Under the pieces are notes generated by a model, which had not been told where the DNA came from, ran no database searches, and saw nothing but the letters and a program-made list of their open reading frames with translations. 64,000 nt of DNA from Microlunatus kandeliicorticis. GTDB lineage: Bacteria > Actinomycetota > Actinomycetes > Propionibacteriales > Propionibacteriaceae. Shown in pieces: positions 32,218-41,963 of this stretch (positions within the stretch are counted from its first letter, which is position 1; each line of letters starts with the position of its first letter). The position numbers and the translations under genes are program-made. The DNA lies in assembly GCF_014137855.1 (NCBI RefSeq), contig NZ_JACGWT010000001.1, forward strand, positions 248,001 to 312,000, written 5' to 3'.

Positions 32218-35200
32218 ATGAATGCTCGGCCGTCCCGCCGTGCACGCGTACTCGCGCGTGCCCTGGCGGTCACCACTTCGGTTCTCGTCGCGTTGACGGC
32301 CCTGGGCAGCATCGCTCCCACCGCCTCCGCCGCCACCAGCTCGGCACCCCCGGTGATCAGCCGGCCGACCGGTGCGGTCACCGCCGACGCCTTGCCCACC
32401 GTGCAGATCGACGGCGTCGTGTGGGACCAGGCGATCGTGGGCAACACCGTCTACGCCGGTGGCCAGTTCACCACCGCCCGCCCGGCCGGTGCCGCGGCCG
32501 GCACGAACACCACCCCCCGCTCCAATCTGCTGGCCTACGACATCACCACCGGCAATCTGATCACCTCCTTCGCGCCGACGGTCAACGGACGAGTGCGGAC
32601 CGTGGCCGTGTCCCCCGACGGCTCGAAGCTCTACATCGGCGGGTCGTTCACCTCGGTGAACGGGGTCAGCCGCTATCGGATCGCCGCCTTCAACACCGCG
32701 ACCGGTGCGCTGATCAGCAGCTTCGCCCCCACCGTCGGCTCCGACGTCTTCTCGATCACCGTCACCAACAATGCCGTCTACCTCGGCGGCTGGTTCACCA
32801 CGGTCAACGGGGTCGCGCGGACCCGGCTGGCGGCTGTCGACCCCACCAGCGGTGCCCTGCTCGGCTGGGCCCCGACCGCGGACAACACGGTCTACTCGCT
32901 GGCGGCCAGCGGTGACGGCTCCAAGGTGATCGTCGGCGGCAGCTTCGCCAACGTCAACGGCTCGTTCTCCCCGGGGATCGCCTCGCTCGACGGCACGACC
33001 GGCACCTCGCTGCCGTTCGCCGCGAACAGCCTGATCCAGAACTACGGCGACAGCGCGGGCTCCTACAGCGTGCGGGTGACCGGGAACGTGGTCACCGTGA
33101 CCGGCTTCTGGTTCGGCGGCACCGGCAACTTCGAAGGGGTGTACGCCGCCGACCTGAACACCGGCACCATCCAGATGATGGCCGACTGCCACGGCGACAC
33201 CTACGACTCGACCGTGATGAACAACGTCGTCTACCTGGTGAGCCACGAGCACGACTGCAGCAACGTCGGCGGCTTCCCGGACACGAACCCGCGCAACCGC
33301 TGGCAGCGCGCGAACGCCTGGACGCTCGCCGCGGCCGGCACCGTCCAGCCGAACACCGCGGGCGGGTACTACAACTTCGCGGGTCAGCCGGCCCCGTCGC
33401 TGATCAACTGGTTCCCCGACGTCGCGTCGGGCACCTACACCGGCCAGAGCCAGGGTGGCTGGACCACCGAGTCCAACGGGTCCTACGTGATCGAGGGCGG
33501 GGAGTTCCCGACCGTCAACGGCACGGCCCAGCAGGGACTGGTCCGCTTCGCCGTCCCGTCCATCGCCCCGAACAAGCAGGGCCCGCGCGCCACGAAGGTC
33601 GAGAGCACCCCGACGCTGCGCGCCGTGGGCGACACCTCGATGCGGATCAGCTGGCTGACCAACTACGACCGGGACGACCAGGTGCTCACCTACAAGGTCT
33701 ACCGGTCCGGGACGGCGGCGCCGATCTACACCACGACCGCGACCTCGCAGTTCTGGAACCGGCCGACCCTGAACTTCACCGACACCGGCCTGACCAAGGG
33801 CAAGGCCTACACCTACTCGATCACCGCCTCGGACGCGAGCGGCAACACCTCGACCAGCAACCAGGCGACGGCGACCGCCGGCGTCAACGCGGTCGACCAG
33901 TCGCCGTACTCGCAGGCCGTGATCGCCGACGGTGCCAGCAACTACTGGCGGCTCGACGAGGCCACCGGCGTGACCACCTCGACCGACTGGGCCGGCGGCA
34001 ACGACCTGACCCTGTCCAGCGGCGTGACCAACGGCAAGGCCGGCGCCATCTCCGGGTCGACCGACACCGCCGCCGGGTTCGACGGCACCGCGAACGGGGT
34101 GGCCGTCGGCCGCAACCCGCAGACGGCTCCCGACACCTTCAGCGCCGAGGCGTGGTTCAACACCACCACGACGAGCGGCGGCAAGATCCTCGGCTTCGGC
34201 AGCAGCAGCACCACGGCGAACAGCGGCTCGTACGACCGGCACGTCTACATGGACAACGCCGGCCACCTGGTCTTCGGGGTCTACCCGGGATCGGTCCAGG
34301 TGCTCACCACCTCGAAGACGTACAACGACGGCAGCTGGCACCACGTGGTGGCCGAGCTGTCGCCGGCCGGGATGCGGCTCTACGTCGACGGGCTGGCGGC
34401 CGGCGCCAAGTCCAACGTCACCAACGGCCAGGCCTACACCGGCTACTGGCGCGTGGGCGGCGACAACCTGGGCGGCTGGCCGAACCAGCCGAGCAGCGCG
34501 AACTTCGCGGGCACGATCGACGACGTCGCGATCTACCCGAGCGCCCTCAGCCTGACCCAGGTGCGCGACCACTACCTCAAGAGCGGTCGCAGCCTCGGTG
34601 GCACGGCGCCGACCGACGGCTACGGCAAGGCGGTCTACGCCGACAACCCGGACCTGTTCTGGCGGCTCGACGAGACCTCCGGCAGCACCGCGGCCGACGC
34701 CAGCCCGAACGGCAACAGCGGCGTCCTCTCCGGCGGCTTCACCCAGGGGGTCAGCAGCCCGGTGACCACCGCCGGCAAGGCCGTCACCTTCAACGGCAGC
34801 AACGGGACGATCGGCTCGAGCCAGCAGGTCAGCGATCCGAGCGTCTACTCCGAGGAGCTGTGGTTCAACACGACCACCACCCACGGGGGCAAGCTGATCG
34901 GTTTCGGTGACCGGCAGTCGGGCACCTCGGGCAACTACGACCGGCACGTCTACATGGAGAACAGCGGTCAGCTGACCTTCGGGGTCTGGACCGGTCAGAC
35001 CAACCTGATCACCTCGCCGAAGAGCTACAACGACGGCTCGTGGCACTACCTGGTCGCCACCCAGGGCGCCGACGGGATGAAGCTCTACGTCGACGGCCAG
35101 CTGGTCGGCACCAACCCGCAGACCGACCAGCAGGCCTACGCCGGCTACTGGCGCGTCGGTGGCGACAGCGACTGGGGCGGCGACAGCCCGTTCTTCGCCG

Positions 35201-36678
35201 GCACCATCGACGAGGTCGCGGTCTACTCCGGGGTGCTCACCGCGGCGCAGATCAGCGCGCACTACGCCGCCTCGCCGGCCGGCCAGCCGGCGCCGAACCA
35301 GCCGCCGACGGCCGCTTTCAGCCAGACCTGCAGCCAGGGCGCGTGCAGCTTCGACGCCAGCGCGTCGACCGACCCCGACGGCACGGTGGCGAGCTACGCC
35401 TGGGACTTCGGGGACCAGTCGACCGGCACCGGGGCGAAGCCGAGCCACACCTACACCGCCTCCGGCACCTACACGGTCAAGCTCACGGTCACCGACGACC
35501 AGGGCGCGACCGACACCGAGACGGCGCAGGTCACCGTCACGGTGCCGGCGCCCAACCAGGCACCGACGGCGGCGTTCACCAGCAGCACGCAGAACCTGGC
35601 GGCGACCTTCGACGGCACCGGGTCGAGCGATCCCGACGGCACGGTGGCGAGCTACGCCTGGGACTTCGGTGACCAGTCGACCGGCACCGGGGCGAAGCCG
35701 AGCCACACCTACACGGCCGCGGGCACCTACACGGTCAAGCTGACGGTCACCGACGACCAGGGCGCGACCGACTCGGTGACCCACACCGTCACGGTGAGCG
35801 CCGCGAACCAGCCGCCGACGGCGTCGTTCACGGCCACGACCACCGGGCTGTCGGTGGCGGTCGACGCCTCGGCGTCGAGCGATCCGGACGGCACCGTGGC
35901 CGGGTACGCCTGGGACTTCGGTGACAACGGCACCGACACCGGGAAGACCACCAGCCACACCTATGCGGCGGCCGGCACCTACACGGTGAAGCTGACGGTG
36001 ACCGACAACCAGGGCGCCACCACCACCGTGTCCAAGTCGGTCACGGTGGCCGCGGCCAGCCCGGTCATCGCCGCCGACACGTTCACCCGCACGCAGACGA
36101 AGTGGGGGACCGCCGACACGGGCGGCAGCTGGACGCTATCGGCCGGGACGCCGTTCAGCACCGACGGCGCCTCGGGCCTGATCAACCTCGCCAGTGCGGG
36201 CACCGGGCCGAGCGCATCTCTCGGGTCGGTCTCGGCCGCCGACGTCCGCTTCGACAGCCAGTTCTCGCTGAGCAAGGTGGCGACCGGGGGCGGCGTCTAC
36301 TACTACGTCGACGCCCGCAAGACCAGCCAGGGCAACTACCGCGCCAGCGTGCAGGTCACCTCGAGCGGTGCGGCGGTGCTGAGCCTCCGCAAGGTGGTGA
36401 ACGGGACGGAGACCACGCTGAAGTCGGCCACCGTCTCCGGGCTCACCGTCTCGGCGAACACCGTGCTGGACGTCCGGTTCGAGGTGAGCGGCAGCACCCT
36501 CGGCGCCCGGGTGTGGAAGGACGGCTCGACCATGCCCGCCAGTGCTCAGGTCACGGCCACCGACACCACCCTGACCTCGCCGGGGTCCGTCGGGCTCGCC
36601 ACCTACCTCAGCGGCAGCGCCACCAACGCCCCGCTCGTCGTCAAGGTGGACAACGTCTCGGTCACCAAGCCGAACTGA
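32218..36678 (+). CDS. Secreted propeller/FN3/LamG/PKD surface protein
   Basis: A 1486-aa exported protein. Order: signal peptide 1-38; a beta-propeller-like repeat region about 45-450 (repeated pattern 'YIGGSFTSVNG', 'YLGGWFTTVNG', 'IVGGSFANVNG'); an FN3-like domain 453-557; two LamG/concanavalin-like domains (about 574-790 and 811-1019, each with 'RHVYM' and 'YNDGSWHxxVA'); three PKD domains (about 1027-1112, 1115-1194, 1195-1279, each 'DPDGTVAxYAWDFGD'); and a C-terminal sandwich domain 1284-1486. LamG and PKD are adhesion and carbohydrate-binding modules; no catalytic motif is seen. Residues 1-560 are paralogous to the protein at 39409-41829. It has no anchor motif, so it is probably released or bound to the polymer. 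Confidence 0.88.
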   Translation: MNARPSRRARVLARALAVTTSVLVALTALGSIAPTASAATSSAPPVISRPTGAVTADALPTVQIDGVVWDQAIVGNTVYAGGQFTTARPAGAAAGTNTTPRSNLLAYDITTGNLITSFAPTVNGRVRTVAVSPDGSKLYIGGSFTSVNGVSRYRIAAFNTATGALISSFAPTVGSDVFSITVTNNAVYLGGWFTTVNGVARTRLAAVDPTSGALLGWAPTADNTVYSLAASGDGSKVIVGGSFANVNGSFSPGIASLDGTTGTSLPFAANSLIQNYGDSAGSYSVRVTGNVVTVTGFWFGGTGNFEGVYAADLNTGTIQMMADCHGDTYDSTVMNNVVYLVSHEHDCSNVGGFPDTNPRNRWQRANAWTLAAAGTVQPNTAGGYYNFAGQPAPSLINWFPDVASGTYTGQSQGGWTTESNGSYVIEGGEFPTVNGTAQQGLVRFAVPSIAPNKQGPRATKVESTPTLRAVGDTSMRISWLTNYDRDDQVLTYKVYRSGTAAPIYTTTATSQFWNRPTLNFTDTGLTKGKAYTYSITASDASGNTSTSNQATATAGVNAVDQSPYSQAVIADGASNYWRLDEATGVTTSTDWAGGNDLTLSSGVTNGKAGAISGSTDTAAGFDGTANGVAVGRNPQTAPDTFSAEAWFNTTTTSGGKILGFGSSSTTANSGSYDRHVYMDNAGHLVFGVYPGSVQVLTTSKTYNDGSWHHVVAELSPAGMRLYVDGLAAGAKSNVTNGQAYTGYWRVGGDNLGGWPNQPSSANFAGTIDDVAIYPSALSLTQVRDHYLKSGRSLGGTAPTDGYGKAVYADNPDLFWRLDETSGSTAADASPNGNSGVLSGGFTQGVSSPVTTAGKAVTFNGSNGTIGSSQQVSDPSVYSEELWFNTTTTHGGKLIGFGDRQSGTSGNYDRHVYMENSGQLTFGVWTGQTNLITSPKSYNDGSWHYLVATQGADGMKLYVDGQLVGTNPQTDQQAYAGYWRVGGDSDWGGDSPFFAGTIDEVAVYSGVLTAAQISAHYAASPAGQPAPNQPPTAAFSQTCSQGACSFDASASTDPDGTVASYAWDFGDQSTGTGAKPSHTYTASGTYTVKLTVTDDQGATDTETAQVTVTVPAPNQAPTAAFTSSTQNLAATFDGTGSSDPDGTVASYAWDFGDQSTGTGAKPSHTYTAAGTYTVKLTVTDDQGATDSVTHTVTVSAANQPPTASFTATTTGLSVAVDASASSDPDGTVAGYAWDFGDNGTDTGKTTSHTYAAAGTYTVKLTVTDNQGATTTVSKSVTVAAASPVIAADTFTRTQTKWGTADTGGSWTLSAGTPFSTDGASGLINLASAGTGPSASLGSVSAADVRFDSQFSLSKVATGGGVYYYVDARKTSQGNYRASVQVTSSGAAVLSLRKVVNGTETTLKSATVSGLTVSANTVLDVRFEVSGSTLGARVWKDGSTMPASAQVTATDTTLTSPGSVGLATYLSGSATNAPLVVKVDNVSVTKPN

Positions 36679-36689
36679 TCGAGCTCTCC

Positions 36690-36726
36690 CGACGCCGGCC
36701 ATCCGCTCCGCGGGTGGCCGGCGTCG
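36690..36726 (+). terminator. Rho-independent-like hairpin after the LamG/PKD gene
   Basis: CGACGCCGGCCA (36690-36701) pairs perfectly with TGGCCGGCGTCG (36715-36726) over a 13-nt loop, followed by TCTTG. It begins 12 bp after the stop codon. Confidence 0.7.
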
Positions 36727-36860
36727 TCTTGGGGACTGACCCGAGGGATGTCATGATTCCCTTTCGGGTTGTTCTCGCGCATTCCCGTCATTCCCCAGAT
36801 TCCCGCGCACCTCGGCGAATTCTTCGCCGGGTGGGTGCTGCTCACCATCGAGGAGGTCGG

Positions 36861-36917
36861 ATGAACGTCGGTTCTGCCGAGCTCCCGCGCCGGGTGGCGG
36901 CCAGGCGGTGCCGGTGA
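36861..36917 (+). CDS. 18-codon leader ORF overlapping the beta-helix gene
   Basis: ATG 36861 has a strong GAGGAGG four bases upstream and encodes MNVGSAELPRRVAARRCR. Its TGA overlaps GTG 36914 of the next gene (GTGA), so translation of the large gene probably depends on it. The basic C-terminus (four of six residues Arg/Cys) contrasts with the downstream start. It could be a coupling peptide or a remnant of a longer start lost by frameshift. Confidence 0.5.
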   Translation: MNVGSAELPRRVAARRCR

Positions 36918-39211
36918 GCAGCCTCGGTCTCACGTCGGCCCGGGTCGACCAGACGCCCGCGCAGCGAACGGACGGTCCAGCCGCGGGCGACCCGAACCTC
37001 GACCGTGAGGTCGGGCGGGACGAACCGCCGGCGCCTCGACCCGGACGGCGGCGCGCGCTGCTGGTCGCCGCCGTCGTCGCGGTGGTGCTCGCGCTGGTGG
37101 CCGGTCTGGTCGTCCTGCTGCTGCACCGCACCGAGCCGGCGTCGTCCGCGAGCTCCGCCGCGCCCACCGAACCGCAGATCCCGGCCAACGCGGCGGCCGC
37201 CCTCGACACCGACTACCCGGTGCCGGCCGATGCGGTGGTGGTGGCGCCGAGCGGCGAGGACGGCTGGCCCGGCAGCCTCCAGCAGCCCGTCCGCACGCTC
37301 CGACAGGCCATCGCGGTGGCTCGGCCCGGAGCGACGATCGTGATGCGGGCCGGGGTCTACCGGGAGGGCTCGACCGGCTGGGTCACGAAGTCCCTGACCG
37401 TCCAGGCCTATCCGCACGAACAGGTCTGGTTGGACGGGAGCGACGTGGTCGCGCAGTGGCGGCGGGACGGCGACGGACTCTGGAGCACGCCCTGGCGCAC
37501 GCCCGGGCTCTGCGGCGGCGACTACGAGTCGACACTGCTCGGCCGGCAGACGGCCGACGGCCCCTGCAGTCATCCCGACATGGCCTCGGGCGTCGTGGGT
37601 GACCCGCAGCAGGCGTGGCTGGACGGTGCGGCCCTGACGCAGTACGCGACCCGCGCCGAGGCAGCCCGCCGTGGGGGGTTCTCCTACGACCACGCGGGTC
37701 ACCGGCTCTATCTCGGGGTCGATCCGGCCGGGCACCGGGTCGAGCTGGCCCGGCGGCCCACCGGCCTCGCCGTCTTCGGCGGCGGCACCCGCTCCTTCAC
37801 GGTGCGCGGGATCGGTTTCCGGCACTACGCGACCAACGAGTACACCAACCAGACGTCTGGCGCCCTGGTCCTCAACCGGACCCTCGGCGGCCGGATCGAG
37901 CGGGTCGCCGCGACGGCCAACTCGGGGGGCGGCGTCCTCACCTGGCAGGCGAGGAAGCTGGTGATCAGCGGCGCCTACCTCTCGGGGAACGGCTTCGACG
38001 GTCTGTGGGTCGACGGCTCGGCGCGGACCGGGGAGCGCGACGACTTCCGGCTCGAGAACTCCAGTGTCGACGGGAACAACACGGCCGGGTTCGGCGCCGA
38101 CTGCGACGAGTCGTGCGGAGCGGCCGGGGCCAAGATGTCGTTCCTCCGCGGCGCGGTCATCCGCGACAACTCGTTCTCCCACAACCGCGGGCGTGCCTCC
38201 GGGTGGTGGTGTGACACCTGGTGCTCCGACGTCACCGTCAGCGGCAACCTCGTCGTCGGCAACGGCAACTTCGGCCTCGGCTACGAGTTGTCGGAGACGG
38301 GACTGCTCGCCGACAACCTGGTGCTGCACAACGGCTGGCAGAGCAAGGCCAGCGGGATCATGGTGGGGTCGACCCGGACCGGGGTCTACAACAACTCGAT
38401 CGTCGACAACTACTCCGGCGCGCTGCTCTACGACGACCCGCGCTCCGGCACCTTCAAGGGCTACCGGCTCCCACCCGACACCCGCGAGCTGCGCTTCGTC
38501 GACAACCTGGTGAGCGGGGGAGCGGAACAGCGTCCCCAGGTCGACGTCCGAGCCGGAGGGCCGGGCGGGGCGGGGAACACCACGCCGTCGGAGTTCGTCC
38601 GACAGTCCGACGCGAACAGCTACTTCCGCCCGCCGGGGTCCTCCGCCTGGGTCTACTACTGGGAGGAGAAGATCGGCAGCCACGAGCTGTACACCGACCT
38701 CGCGGCGCTGACCGCCCGCCGCCGGGTCGAACAGCACTCCTCGCAGATCGAGGACGGCGACCGGGCACCCTTCTTCGTCGATCCCGCCACGGGTGACTAC
38801 GACCTCGACCCCGGCTACCGGGCGGCCAACCCCGGCGTGCCGGTCCCGCCCCGGGTGGCGGCGGTTCTCGGTCTGCCGACCGGCGAGGCGGTGCCGCGTG
38901 GGGCTCCCGGCGTGACCGGGGTCGGCCGGCTCGACCTCGGCGGGATCCCGGGCAGTGCCGTGCCGGCGGAGCCGGTGGCCGTCCAGGCGAACGTGGTCGG
39001 CCCGCCGCCTGCGACCCTGGTCGCACGGCTCGACGGCTCCGAGCGCAGCCTGACGCTGCCGGTCGCGCTCAACGCCGGCGGGTGGGCGGTGGAGCTCGCA
39101 CCGAAGGCCTTCACCGGTCTCGGACCGGCGACCGACGGCTACCGCCTGACCGTCAGCGCCTACGACGGCCGGGGACGGCTCCTCGCGGCCGCCGAACACC
39201 GTTTCGGCTGA
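36914..39211 (+). CDS. Membrane-anchored right-handed beta-helix protein
   Basis: A 765-aa protein with a polar 45-residue start, one transmembrane helix (about 47-71) and an outside right-handed parallel beta-helix (about 105-650). Helix turns show the usual NN and G repeats ('NNTAGFGADCDESCG', 'VSGNLVVGNGNFGLGYEL', 'VYNNSIVDNYSG'). The entry block 'PVRTLRQAIAVARPGATIVMRAGVYRE' is typical of polysaccharide lyases, epimerases and phage-tailspike-like proteins. A C-terminal Ig-like domain follows. It is a paralogue of the secreted protein at 50968-53769 ('PHEQVWLDGSDVV', 'GIGFRHYATNEYTNQTSG'). Cys pairs are conserved in both. Substrate unknown. GTG 36914 is chosen from the leader overlap; GTG 36908 is also in frame. 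Confidence 0.8.
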   Translation: MSSLGLTSARVDQTPAQRTDGPAAGDPNLDREVGRDEPPAPRPGRRRALLVAAVVAVVLALVAGLVVLLLHRTEPASSASSAAPTEPQIPANAAAALDTDYPVPADAVVVAPSGEDGWPGSLQQPVRTLRQAIAVARPGATIVMRAGVYREGSTGWVTKSLTVQAYPHEQVWLDGSDVVAQWRRDGDGLWSTPWRTPGLCGGDYESTLLGRQTADGPCSHPDMASGVVGDPQQAWLDGAALTQYATRAEAARRGGFSYDHAGHRLYLGVDPAGHRVELARRPTGLAVFGGGTRSFTVRGIGFRHYATNEYTNQTSGALVLNRTLGGRIERVAATANSGGGVLTWQARKLVISGAYLSGNGFDGLWVDGSARTGERDDFRLENSSVDGNNTAGFGADCDESCGAAGAKMSFLRGAVIRDNSFSHNRGRASGWWCDTWCSDVTVSGNLVVGNGNFGLGYELSETGLLADNLVLHNGWQSKASGIMVGSTRTGVYNNSIVDNYSGALLYDDPRSGTFKGYRLPPDTRELRFVDNLVSGGAEQRPQVDVRAGGPGGAGNTTPSEFVRQSDANSYFRPPGSSAWVYYWEEKIGSHELYTDLAALTARRRVEQHSSQIEDGDRAPFFVDPATGDYDLDPGYRAANPGVPVPPRVAAVLGLPTGEAVPRGAPGVTGVGRLDLGGIPGSAVPAEPVAVQANVVGPPPATLVARLDGSERSLTLPVALNAGGWAVELAPKAFTGLGPATDGYRLTVSAYDGRGRLLAAAEHRFG

Positions 39212-39323
39212 CCCCGCAACCCGATCGGTGACCCGTTCGAATTCCGGGCCGCACACTGAATAACTGCTGAAATTTCCCGGCATCCGGCGAGTGCACCGAA
39301 AAGCAGGGTGATCCCTTTTCGGT

Positions 39324-39408
39324 TATGATCAGGGAATTCGAGTCAGGCGCTGGGGGAGGCGCCGGTGGGCGGTGGTTCGCCCGCAGGCTCGCTGACGGGG
39401 GAACATCC
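39324..39408 (+). promoter_or_regulatory. Promoter and multi-branched leader of the second propeller gene
   Basis: TATGAT at 39324-39329 is a clear -10 box. The leader contains GTCAG ... CTGAC as a closing stem around two hairpins (GGCGC-N8-GCGCC and GGGCG-N6-CGCCC), then GGGGGAAC before ATG 39409. No -35 match is visible. Confidence 0.5.
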
Positions 39409-41829
39409 ATGACACCGGTTCGTCGTACCGCTGCGCGCGCTTCGTGGCGGAGCAGCATCGTGTTGGTCGCGCTCAGCCTGGTCGCGGCGACCCTGTCGGT
39501 TCTCGGCAGCGCCCGCCCGGCCGCCGCGGCGACGGTGCCGCCGATCCTGAGCCGCACGAGTTCGATGGTGACCGCCGACGCGCTCCCGACGGCACAGATC
39601 AACGGCGTCGTCTGGGACCAGGCGATCGTGGGCGACACCGTGTACGCGGGTGGCCAGTTCACCTCGGCACGGCCGGCCGGCTCGCCGGCCGGGACCAACG
39701 AGTCGCCGCGCAGCAACCTGATGGCCTACAGCCTCAGCACCGGCAAGATGACGAGCTTCGCTCCGACGGTCAACGGTCCGATCAAGGTGATGGCCCTCTC
39801 GCCGGACAAGAAGCGCCTCTACATCGGCGGCTCCTTCACCTCGGTGAACGGCAAGACCCGCAACCGGGTCGCCGCCTTCGACACCACGACCGGTGCGCTG
39901 GTCACCACGTTCGCCCCGAACGTCAGCTCGAACGTCTTCTCGATCGCCGTCTCGTCCTCGGCGGTCTACCTCGGCGGCTGGTTCAAGGCCGTCAACGGCG
40001 TGGCCCGCACCGACCTGGCGGCCGTGTCGCCGAGCACCGGAGCGACGCTCGGCTGGGCGCCGACGGCCGACAGCACGCCCTACTCGATGGCGCTGAGCAC
40101 GGACGGCACCCGGCTGATCGTCGGCGGCATCTTCAGCACGCTCAACGGGGTCAGCGCACCCGGCATCGGGTCGCTGAGCACGAGCACGGGGGCGTCGCTG
40201 CCGTTCGCCGCGAACAAGGTCGTCAAGAACTACGGCAACAGCGCCGGCATCTACAGCGTGCACGTCTCCGGGTCGCTGGTGCTCGCCACCGCATTCTGGT
40301 TCGGCGGCACCGGGAACTTCGAAGGCATGTTCACCGCCGACGTGGCCACCGGCACCATCAAGTCGATGGAGGACTGCCACGGCGACACCTACGACGCCAA
40401 CGTGTTCGGCGGCGCCGTCTACACCGTGAGCCACCACCACTACTGCGCCAACATCGGCTCCTTCCCCGACACCAGCCCGCGCAGCCGCTGGCAGCGGACC
40501 GACGCGGTGAGCCTCAGCCCGGTGGGCACCGTGCAGACCAACGGCCAGAACGGGTACGCGAACTTCGCCGGACAGCCGGCGGCGGCGATGTACAACTGGT
40601 TCCCCGACCTGACCATCGGCACCTTCACCGGCCAGAGCCAGGCAGCCTGGACCGTCGAGTCGAGCGGCAGCTACCTGGTCGAGGGCGGTGAGTTCCTCAC
40701 CGTCAACGGGGTCAAGCAGCAGGGCCTGGTCCGGTTCACCGTCCCGTCCCTCGCGCCCGACAAGATGGGCCCGCAGGTGTCGTCCGCGGCCAGCACGCCG
40801 ACCGCGATGGCCACCAGCGCCACCAGCGTCCAGCTGACCTGGCCGAGCACCTGGGACCGCGACGACCAGAACCTGACCTACACCGTCTACCGGTCGGACC
40901 TCAGCACCCCGCTGACCACGCTGACCGGCACCTCACAGTTCTGGAACCTGCCGACCCGGAGCTTCCAGGACACGACCGTGGCCCCGTCGACGACCTACAG
41001 CTACACGGTGAAGGCGACCGACCTCAACGGCAACTCCGTGACCAGCGGTGCGGCGACCGTCACCACGCCGGCCGACGACGGCTCGTCGCGGCAGGCCAGC
41101 CCGACCCCGACCCCGACGCCGACGCCGACGCCCACCCCGGCTCCGGCCCCCGCGCCGGCCAAGCCGGCTGCCGGCACCGTGCTGGCCCGCGACCAGTTCG
41201 GCTCCTCGGCCACCTCCGGCTGGCCGGCGGCGCAGCCGGGTGGCTCCTGGACGCTGAGCAGCTCGCGGGCGTTCTCGGTCACCCAGGGCTCCGGCCGGAC
41301 CGCCGTCAAGGCGGGCAGCACGACGAGCGCCGCCCTGCGCAAGGTCACCGCGGCGAACAGCACGACCACCGTCGACGTCACCGCGCCGGCGGTGCCCAAG
41401 AGCGGTGCGGTGGTCTACGCGGTCCAGAGCCGCGGCACCAGCTCCGGCGACTACCGCCTCCAGCTCCGGCTGCAGGCCGGGGGCACGGTGAAGCTCGTCC
41501 TCGCGTCGGTGCGGTCCGGCAAGACGACCACCCTCGCGTCGACCACGCCCAAAGGACTCACCTACAAGGCCGGCACGGTCCTCCACCTCCAGCTGGCGAC
41601 CACCACCCCGGGTTCCGGATCGGGGGCGGTCCTGGCCGGCCGGGTCTGGACCGGGTCGACGGTGCCGAGCAAGCCGCAGCTGACCAAGGGCGTCACCGGT
41701 GGCCCGGCCGCCGGCTGGTCCGGGGTGGTCGCGAGCATCGACCCGAAGTCCACGGTCAGCGTGAAGGGTCGCACCGTCGCGGCCGCGCTCACGCTGCGCT
41801 TCGACAACCTCGTCGTCAAGGCGCTCTGA
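39409..41829 (+). CDS. Secreted propeller/FN3 surface protein
   Basis: An 806-aa exported paralogue of the first half of the protein at 32218-36678. It has a signal peptide (about 1-40, ending AAAA), a propeller-like region 45-445 with the same 'YIGGSFTSVNG' and 'YLGGWFKAVNG' repeats and a conserved 'DCHGDTYD' histidine/aspartate block, an FN3-like domain about 450-555, a Pro-Thr repeat linker (563-586) and a C-terminal sandwich-like domain to 806. It lacks LamG and PKD modules. The two paralogues may thus share a target seen by the propeller and differ in adhesion parts. ATG 39409 has GGGGGA upstream. Confidence 0.88.
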   Translation: MTPVRRTAARASWRSSIVLVALSLVAATLSVLGSARPAAAATVPPILSRTSSMVTADALPTAQINGVVWDQAIVGDTVYAGGQFTSARPAGSPAGTNESPRSNLMAYSLSTGKMTSFAPTVNGPIKVMALSPDKKRLYIGGSFTSVNGKTRNRVAAFDTTTGALVTTFAPNVSSNVFSIAVSSSAVYLGGWFKAVNGVARTDLAAVSPSTGATLGWAPTADSTPYSMALSTDGTRLIVGGIFSTLNGVSAPGIGSLSTSTGASLPFAANKVVKNYGNSAGIYSVHVSGSLVLATAFWFGGTGNFEGMFTADVATGTIKSMEDCHGDTYDANVFGGAVYTVSHHHYCANIGSFPDTSPRSRWQRTDAVSLSPVGTVQTNGQNGYANFAGQPAAAMYNWFPDLTIGTFTGQSQAAWTVESSGSYLVEGGEFLTVNGVKQQGLVRFTVPSLAPDKMGPQVSSAASTPTAMATSATSVQLTWPSTWDRDDQNLTYTVYRSDLSTPLTTLTGTSQFWNLPTRSFQDTTVAPSTTYSYTVKATDLNGNSVTSGAATVTTPADDGSSRQASPTPTPTPTPTPTPAPAPAPAKPAAGTVLARDQFGSSATSGWPAAQPGGSWTLSSSRAFSVTQGSGRTAVKAGSTTSAALRKVTAANSTTTVDVTAPAVPKSGAVVYAVQSRGTSSGDYRLQLRLQAGGTVKLVLASVRSGKTTTLASTTPKGLTYKAGTVLHLQLATTTPGSGSGAVLAGRVWTGSTVPSKPQLTKGVTGGPAAGWSGVVASIDPKSTVSVKGRTVAAALTLRFDNLVVKAL

Positions 41830-41927
41830 ACGCCCGGAGCGTCCCGGCCCGCCGGCCGTGGGCGCCCCACGATCGACTCACACCCCCTCACAATGGACAC
41901 CGGTCGCGTCGAGGCGTCGGCCACCAG

Positions 41928-41946
41928 GCTCCGGACGCTCCGGAGC
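41928..41946 (+). promoter_or_regulatory. 8-bp hairpin just upstream of the lipoprotein ribosome site
   Basis: GCTCCGGA (41928-41935) pairs with TCCGGAGC (41939-41946) over CGC and ends four bases before AAAGGA (41951-41956). It could affect translation, or end the upstream transcript. Confidence 0.4.
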
Positions 41947-41963
41947 GGAGAAAGGATCCGCAC

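Noticed and set aside
31534-35958. A 1474-codon open frame on the minus strand opposite the LamG/PKD gene
   Set aside because: It mirrors the high-GC coding strand, is Gly/Arg/Val repeats with no domain, and lacks a ribosome site. The plus-strand protein has a signal peptide and clear domains.
36861-36917. The short ORF as the true N-terminus of the beta-helix protein after a frameshift
   Set aside because: The downstream frame already gives a normal cytoplasmic start and TM helix, and the stop/start overlap is precise. Kept only as an alternative.
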